From contig CAZZCG010000003.1 in NCBI GenBank assembly GCA_964653145.1, positions 124,001 through 188,000 on the forward strand: a stretch of 64,000 nt of DNA, given 5' to 3'. Made by a program: the position numbers and the translations under genes. The stretch comes from Pseudocalidococcus sp964653145 (lineage in GTDB: Bacteria; Cyanobacteriota; Cyanobacteriia; Thermosynechococcales; Thermosynechococcaceae). Shown here one piece after another: positions 60,804 through 64,000 of this stretch. The notes below the pieces were generated by a model, which was not told the origin of the DNA, made no database searches, and saw only the letters and a list, made by a program, of their open reading frames with translations. Each line of letters begins with the position of its first letter. The stretch's first letter is position 1.

Positions 60804-61310
60804 TCAGGCGTTCCTTGACCGAGCTTGAGACTGTCGAAGTAATTGAAAAAAGCTGTGATCTAACTCGTACCCGAACATTTCCGCCATGGCCCGGATTCGC
60901 CGCTCAGATGCCTTACCCTGTTCCTCCAGCCAAGCCCAGAGGACAAACGCCTTGTGCATGACAAAAATATCCAAGGCCTGGGGATTAAATTGAATACCCT
61001 GTTGACGACTGAATTGATGGGGAACCAACATCGCGGCATAACGAATTAGTTCTCCGTTGCGCCAATCGAGGAAAAATGGCAGCCAGGGATAACGACTATC
61101 GAGGGCAATAAACCACAATCGGACTGCTGCCAGTTCTGATAGTTCTAAATCTGGTTCAGCATCCGGGCGGGGATAGTCAATCTGTAGTTGGAGACTTTGT
61201 TCAAATTGTGTCAGGTCTTGACTGGCTAACCAGGCCTGGAGGGTATCCGTGATGGAGGTGAAGTCGAGGGCATCAATTTCGCTGGGGGTAACGGTGATCA
61301 CTGCAGACAT
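60804..61310 (-). CDS. NDH-1 complex assembly factor, CRR6 type
   Basis: 168 residues from the ATG at 61310 (the longer frame to 61403 overlaps the next gene). DUF1817/CRR6 pattern: LAAVRLWFIALDSRYPWLPFFLDWRNGELIRYAAMLVPHQFS followed by FNPQALDIFVMHKAFVLWAWL. The plant homologue CRR6 is needed for assembling the NDH subcomplex in chloroplasts, which fits the NDH-1 genes elsewhere in the window. It lies downstream of the decarboxylase gene. Confidence 0.82.
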   Translation of the reverse strand: MSAVITVTPSEIDALDFTSITDTLQAWLASQDLTQFEQSLQLQIDYPRPDAEPDLELSELAAVRLWFIALDSRYPWLPFFLDWRNGELIRYAAMLVPHQFSRQQGIQFNPQALDIFVMHKAFVLWAWLEEQGKASERRIRAMAEMFGYELDHSFFQLLRQSQARSRNA

Positions 61311-61377
61311 CAGCACTGGTCTCTTTAGAACGACTCTCTTAGCCTCAATGTGGGAAAAATCCGGCCAATCCAGGCCC

Positions 61378-62325
61378 CTACTCCTTAATTTTCCCCAGGG
61401 CAACTAGACGCTCACGAAAGTCAGGAATGGTTAAGTTTAAGCCGGTTTCTAGGGGAACCAGTGGTTGCCAACCCAGGTGCGTTCTGGCTTTGGTAATGTC
61501 CGGTTGTCGGCGCTGAGGATCATCGGAGGGTAGGGGCTTAAATTGAATGGCAACACTGGGATCAATGATTGCTTGAATCTTTTGGGCCAATTCCAGCACC
61601 GTGTATTCGTCCGGATTACCAATGTTCATCGGCCCCGAGTGATCCCCATTCATGAGGCGAATCATGCCCTCCACCAGATCGGAAACATAGCAGAAGCTCC
61701 GGGTTTGGGAACCATCACCGTAAACCGTTAAGGGAATCCCCTGCAGGGCCTGGACAATGAAGTTACTGACCACACGACCGTCATTGATCTGCATTTTTGG
61801 CCCGTAGGTATTAAAAATCCGAATAACCCGCACATCCACATTGTTTTGGCGCTGGTAATCAAAGGTGAGGGTTTCAGCGACGCGTTTACCTTCGTCGTAA
61901 CAACTGCGAATACCAATGGGATTGACGTTGCCCCAATAGTCCTCGGTTTGTGGGTGTACCTGGGGATCCCCATAGACTTCTGAGGTGGAGGCTAACAAAA
62001 ACCGAGCTTTAATCCGCTTGGCCAGGCCGAGCATGTTCAAGGTCCCCATGACATTGGTTTTAATCGTTTTCACGGGGTTGTACTGGTAATGTACTGGAGA
62101 CGCTGGGCAGGCCAGGTGGTAGATTTGCTCAACTTCTAGGCGAATGGGTTCGGTGACATCATGGCGGATCAGTTCAAAATTTGGGTTACCCAGCCAATGC
62201 TCCACATTTGCTTTTGTCCCGGTGAAGTAGTTGTCCAGACAGATGACCTCATGTCCAGCCTCCATTAAGCGGTCAACCAGGTGGGAGCCGATAAACCCTG
62301 TACCGCCAGTCACTAAAATTCGCAT
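61378..62325 (-). CDS. UDP-glucuronate decarboxylase (UDP-xylose synthase)
   Basis: 315 residues from the ATG at 62325 (MRILVTGGTGFIGSHLVD; the ATG at 62349 adds eight residues). An extended SDR with the NAD motif GGTGFIGSH, the catalytic Ser/Thr region ASTSEVYGDP and an active site SCYDEGKRVAETL (the YxxxK variant YDEGK, characteristic of UXS). It makes UDP-xylose for cell-surface glycans. UXS-like activity is clear at family level; dTDP-glucose dehydratase is less likely. Confidence 0.88.
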   Translation of the reverse strand: MRILVTGGTGFIGSHLVDRLMEAGHEVICLDNYFTGTKANVEHWLGNPNFELIRHDVTEPIRLEVEQIYHLACPASPVHYQYNPVKTIKTNVMGTLNMLGLAKRIKARFLLASTSEVYGDPQVHPQTEDYWGNVNPIGIRSCYDEGKRVAETLTFDYQRQNNVDVRVIRIFNTYGPKMQINDGRVVSNFIVQALQGIPLTVYGDGSQTRSFCYVSDLVEGMIRLMNGDHSGPMNIGNPDEYTVLELAQKIQAIIDPSVAIQFKPLPSDDPQRRQPDITKARTHLGWQPLVPLETGLNLTIPDFRERLVALGKIKE

Positions 62326-62506
62326 GGGAGCCTTACTTTGAAAGTCCAATTTATTATAGGGAGCCTTGGCCTGGAAACGTTAATCTTGACCTGTAGAAGA
62401 ATCGAACCTTGACCATGGGTTTAGCTGAGGGGATGGTAGTGGAAATAACCCAGGGAAGATGGATCGGGCAGGCCTGGGTTTGGAGAGTAATCTGTGGCCA
62501 AATCAA

Positions 62507-63283
62507 CTACATCCCCATGATGGAGTAGCCCGCGTCCACATAAATGACCTGCCCAGTAATTCCACTGGAGAGATCACTGCTTAAAAAGGCGGCGGTTTGT
62601 CCCACCTCAGTTTGGGTCACCGTTCGTCGTAGGGGCGCATTGGCCTCAACGTGATGGATCATGTCTAAAATTCCGCCGACAGCAGATGACGCCAGGGTGC
62701 GAATCGGGCCTGCGGAAATGGCATTGACACGGACTTGTTGTGGGCCAAATTCAGCGGCAAGGTAGCGAACATTCATTTCCAAGGCTGCTTTGGCAATCCC
62801 CATGACGTTGTAGTTCGGCACCACCCGCACCCCACCTAGGTAGGTCAAGGTTGTGATCGCCCCACCCTCGGTCATTAGGGGTTTAGCAGCATGGGCTAGG
62901 CTGATCAGGGAGTAGGCACTAACATCTAGGGCCAGGTTAAAACCTGCTTCGGAAACGGCACTAAAGTCTCCGCCCAAGTCATCTTTGTTAGCAAAGGCCA
63001 GACAATGTACGAGGCTATCTAAACGTCCCCACTGGGTCTGGATTTCAGCAAAGAGGTCGGTAATTTGGGCAGGGTTTTGGACATCTAGGGGTAAAAATAG
63101 GCTGGGTTGGAGGGGAGCAACTAATTCGCCAACTTTTTGCTCATTGCGCCCGCGCTCATCGGGGAGGTAGGTAATTGCTAACTTGGCCCCGGCCTGGTGA
63201 AGTTGTTGTGCAATGGCCCAAGCAATGGAGCGGTTATTGGCAATTCCGGTAACAAGGGCAAATTTTCCAGACAGATCAAGCAT
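62507..63283 (-). CDS. fabI: Enoyl-[acyl-carrier-protein] reductase (NADH)
   Basis: 258 residues. It has the FabI pattern: N-terminal GIANNRSIAWAIAQQL nucleotide site, catalytic Tyr and Lys in NYNVMGIAKAALE and the C-terminal YVDAGYSIMGM. It performs the last reduction in each fatty-acid elongation cycle. Its length is typical. It is separated from the decarboxylase gene by 180 bp. Confidence 0.95.
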   Translation of the reverse strand: MLDLSGKFALVTGIANNRSIAWAIAQQLHQAGAKLAITYLPDERGRNEQKVGELVAPLQPSLFLPLDVQNPAQITDLFAEIQTQWGRLDSLVHCLAFANKDDLGGDFSAVSEAGFNLALDVSAYSLISLAHAAKPLMTEGGAITTLTYLGGVRVVPNYNVMGIAKAALEMNVRYLAAEFGPQQVRVNAISAGPIRTLASSAVGGILDMIHHVEANAPLRRTVTQTEVGQTAAFLSSDLSSGITGQVIYVDAGYSIMGM

Positions 63284-63343
63284 AGGATTCCAGGCCAGGG
63301 GTTACTAAAAATTTAGCCAAGACCCTATTGTACTGCTGTCCGG

Positions 63344-64000
63344 CTACGCCAAGCCTTGGAAAATTTTTGGATCAAACATCGTCCGCAAGGCCTGGTAGTA
63401 GGGAACTAAGACGGAAGTGTCCAAATCTTTTGTCCGTTCCTTAATTTCCTTGCCCAGTAGATAAATCATTTGATAGACCAACTCCCAAGTGACATTCAAG
63501 GTTGGGTAAAGCATCAGGCACAGGGGAAACAACTCCCGTTGAATTGCATCCAAACTGCCTTCTAGCAGACAGACCCAGAGATAGATCTGAAACATTTCCA
63601 CATCCCTAACACTGGAGGTTCGCACCTGGGGATGGTTGAGTGGGCCGCCGTAACAGCGATGGTTAGCATGGAGTTGGGCAACCCGTTCGCAGATGCTTGT
63701 GGCAATTTCAGAACTTTGGGGCAAGATGTTGCGGACTAGGACTAGGCCTGGCGATTGGTAATCATGATTAGCAGCGGCATCATAAGCCCTGTGAAGGGGC
63801 ATGTAGAGGTGATCGTCAATAACCTTAAAAAAGTTTTGTAGAATCTGTCGTTGGCTAGCCGGGGCCTGTTGCAGCAAGATCATCCCGGTGTGGTGAAACT
63901 GGAGACTGACAAAACCAATGACCCGCGGATCCACTGCGGTATGTTTCCGGCGCACTTCCCCCACTGTTGGCCCGACCCGAGTTGTTAATTGCTCTGGAGT
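63344..64000 (-). CDS. Conserved cyanobacterial hypothetical protein, 5' end outside the window
   Basis: The frame stays open to the right edge (the last visible upstream codons read TPEQLTTRVGPT), so the real start is beyond 64000; an in-window GTG at 63964 is a less likely start. Visible part 218 residues, all helical by eye (DDHLYMPLHRAYDAAANHDY, VEMFQIYLWVCLLEGSLDAIQRELFPLC). It resembles a family conserved in cyanobacteria without known function. It is upstream of fabI in the same direction. Confidence 0.7.
   Translation of the reverse strand, partial: TPEQLTTRVGPTVGEVRRKHTAVDPRVIGFVSLQFHHTGMILLQQAPASQRQILQNFFKVIDDHLYMPLHRAYDAAANHDYQSPGLVLVRNILPQSSEIATSICERVAQLHANHRCYGGPLNHPQVRTSSVRDVEMFQIYLWVCLLEGSLDAIQRELFPLCLMLYPTLNVTWELVYQMIYLLGKEIKERTKDLDTSVLVPYYQALRTMFDPKIFQGLA

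Overview
The window is chromosomal DNA of a unicellular beta-cyanobacterium. The evidence is a complete beta-carboxysome operon (ccmK2-ccmK1-ccmL-ccmM-ccmN), the low-CO2 NDH-1 CO2-uptake operon (ndhF3-ndhD3-cupA), a CRR6-type NDH-1 assembly factor and several small proteins typical of cyanobacteria. CcmM matches the published Thermosynechococcus enzyme residue for residue at the metal ligands and the regulatory cysteine pair, so a Thermosynechococcaceae-like or Synechococcus PCC 6312-like lineage is my inference. I did not see the usual cyanobacterial repeat GCGATCGC; instead GGCCTGG/CCAGGCC is scattered everywhere.

Layout. 1-11.1 kb is core chromosome: start of cysK, an Rrf2 regulator, an HD-GYP phosphodiesterase, rluD, a HicA/HicB-like pair whose toxin is broken by a 14-bp duplication, rpsB-tsf, two little-known genes, cimA and asd. 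At 11.36 kb lies tRNA-Pro(CGG). From 11.39 to 38.58 kb a roughly 27-kb integrative element occupies the tRNA 3' end. It is bounded by 74-bp direct repeats and carries a tyrosine recombinase just inside the left end. 38.6-39.9 kb holds a decayed IS630-family transposase. 39.9-48.9 kb is a CO2-concentrating gene cluster, with the NDH-1 CO2-uptake operon and the carboxysome operon diverging from one 638-bp spacer. 48.9-64 kb is housekeeping: two ABC permeases, a TolC-like protein, gyrA, lgt, murD, an FHA protein, crr6, a UDP-glucuronate decarboxylase, fabI and an edge-truncated conserved gene.

The element. Its left part has an integrase, an AlpA-like protein, a Toprim/DUF927-type primase-helicase and a 9-bp-periodic CCTTACA repeat array. 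These are followed by a RuvC-like resolvase gene and a terminase-small-subunit-like gene, both killed by in-frame stops. The middle is a defence island on the minus strand: hsdR, hsdS and hsdM with toxin-antitoxin genes packed between them, two small HD hydrolases resembling alarmone hydrolases, and an AT-rich gene on the plus strand for a 518-residue PD-(D/E)XK protein of unknown role. The right part has a second 9-bp repeat family, an intact copy of the terminase-like gene, a Rad52-like annealing protein fused to an N-terminal module, and two small paralogous DNA-binding candidates with their own operator repeats. Integrase, AlpA-like protein, primase and TerS-like protein, with no capsid genes seen, recall phage satellites. 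The two TerS-like genes and two repeat families suggest two related units joined around the defence cargo. Many element genes are broken, so it is probably partly decayed.
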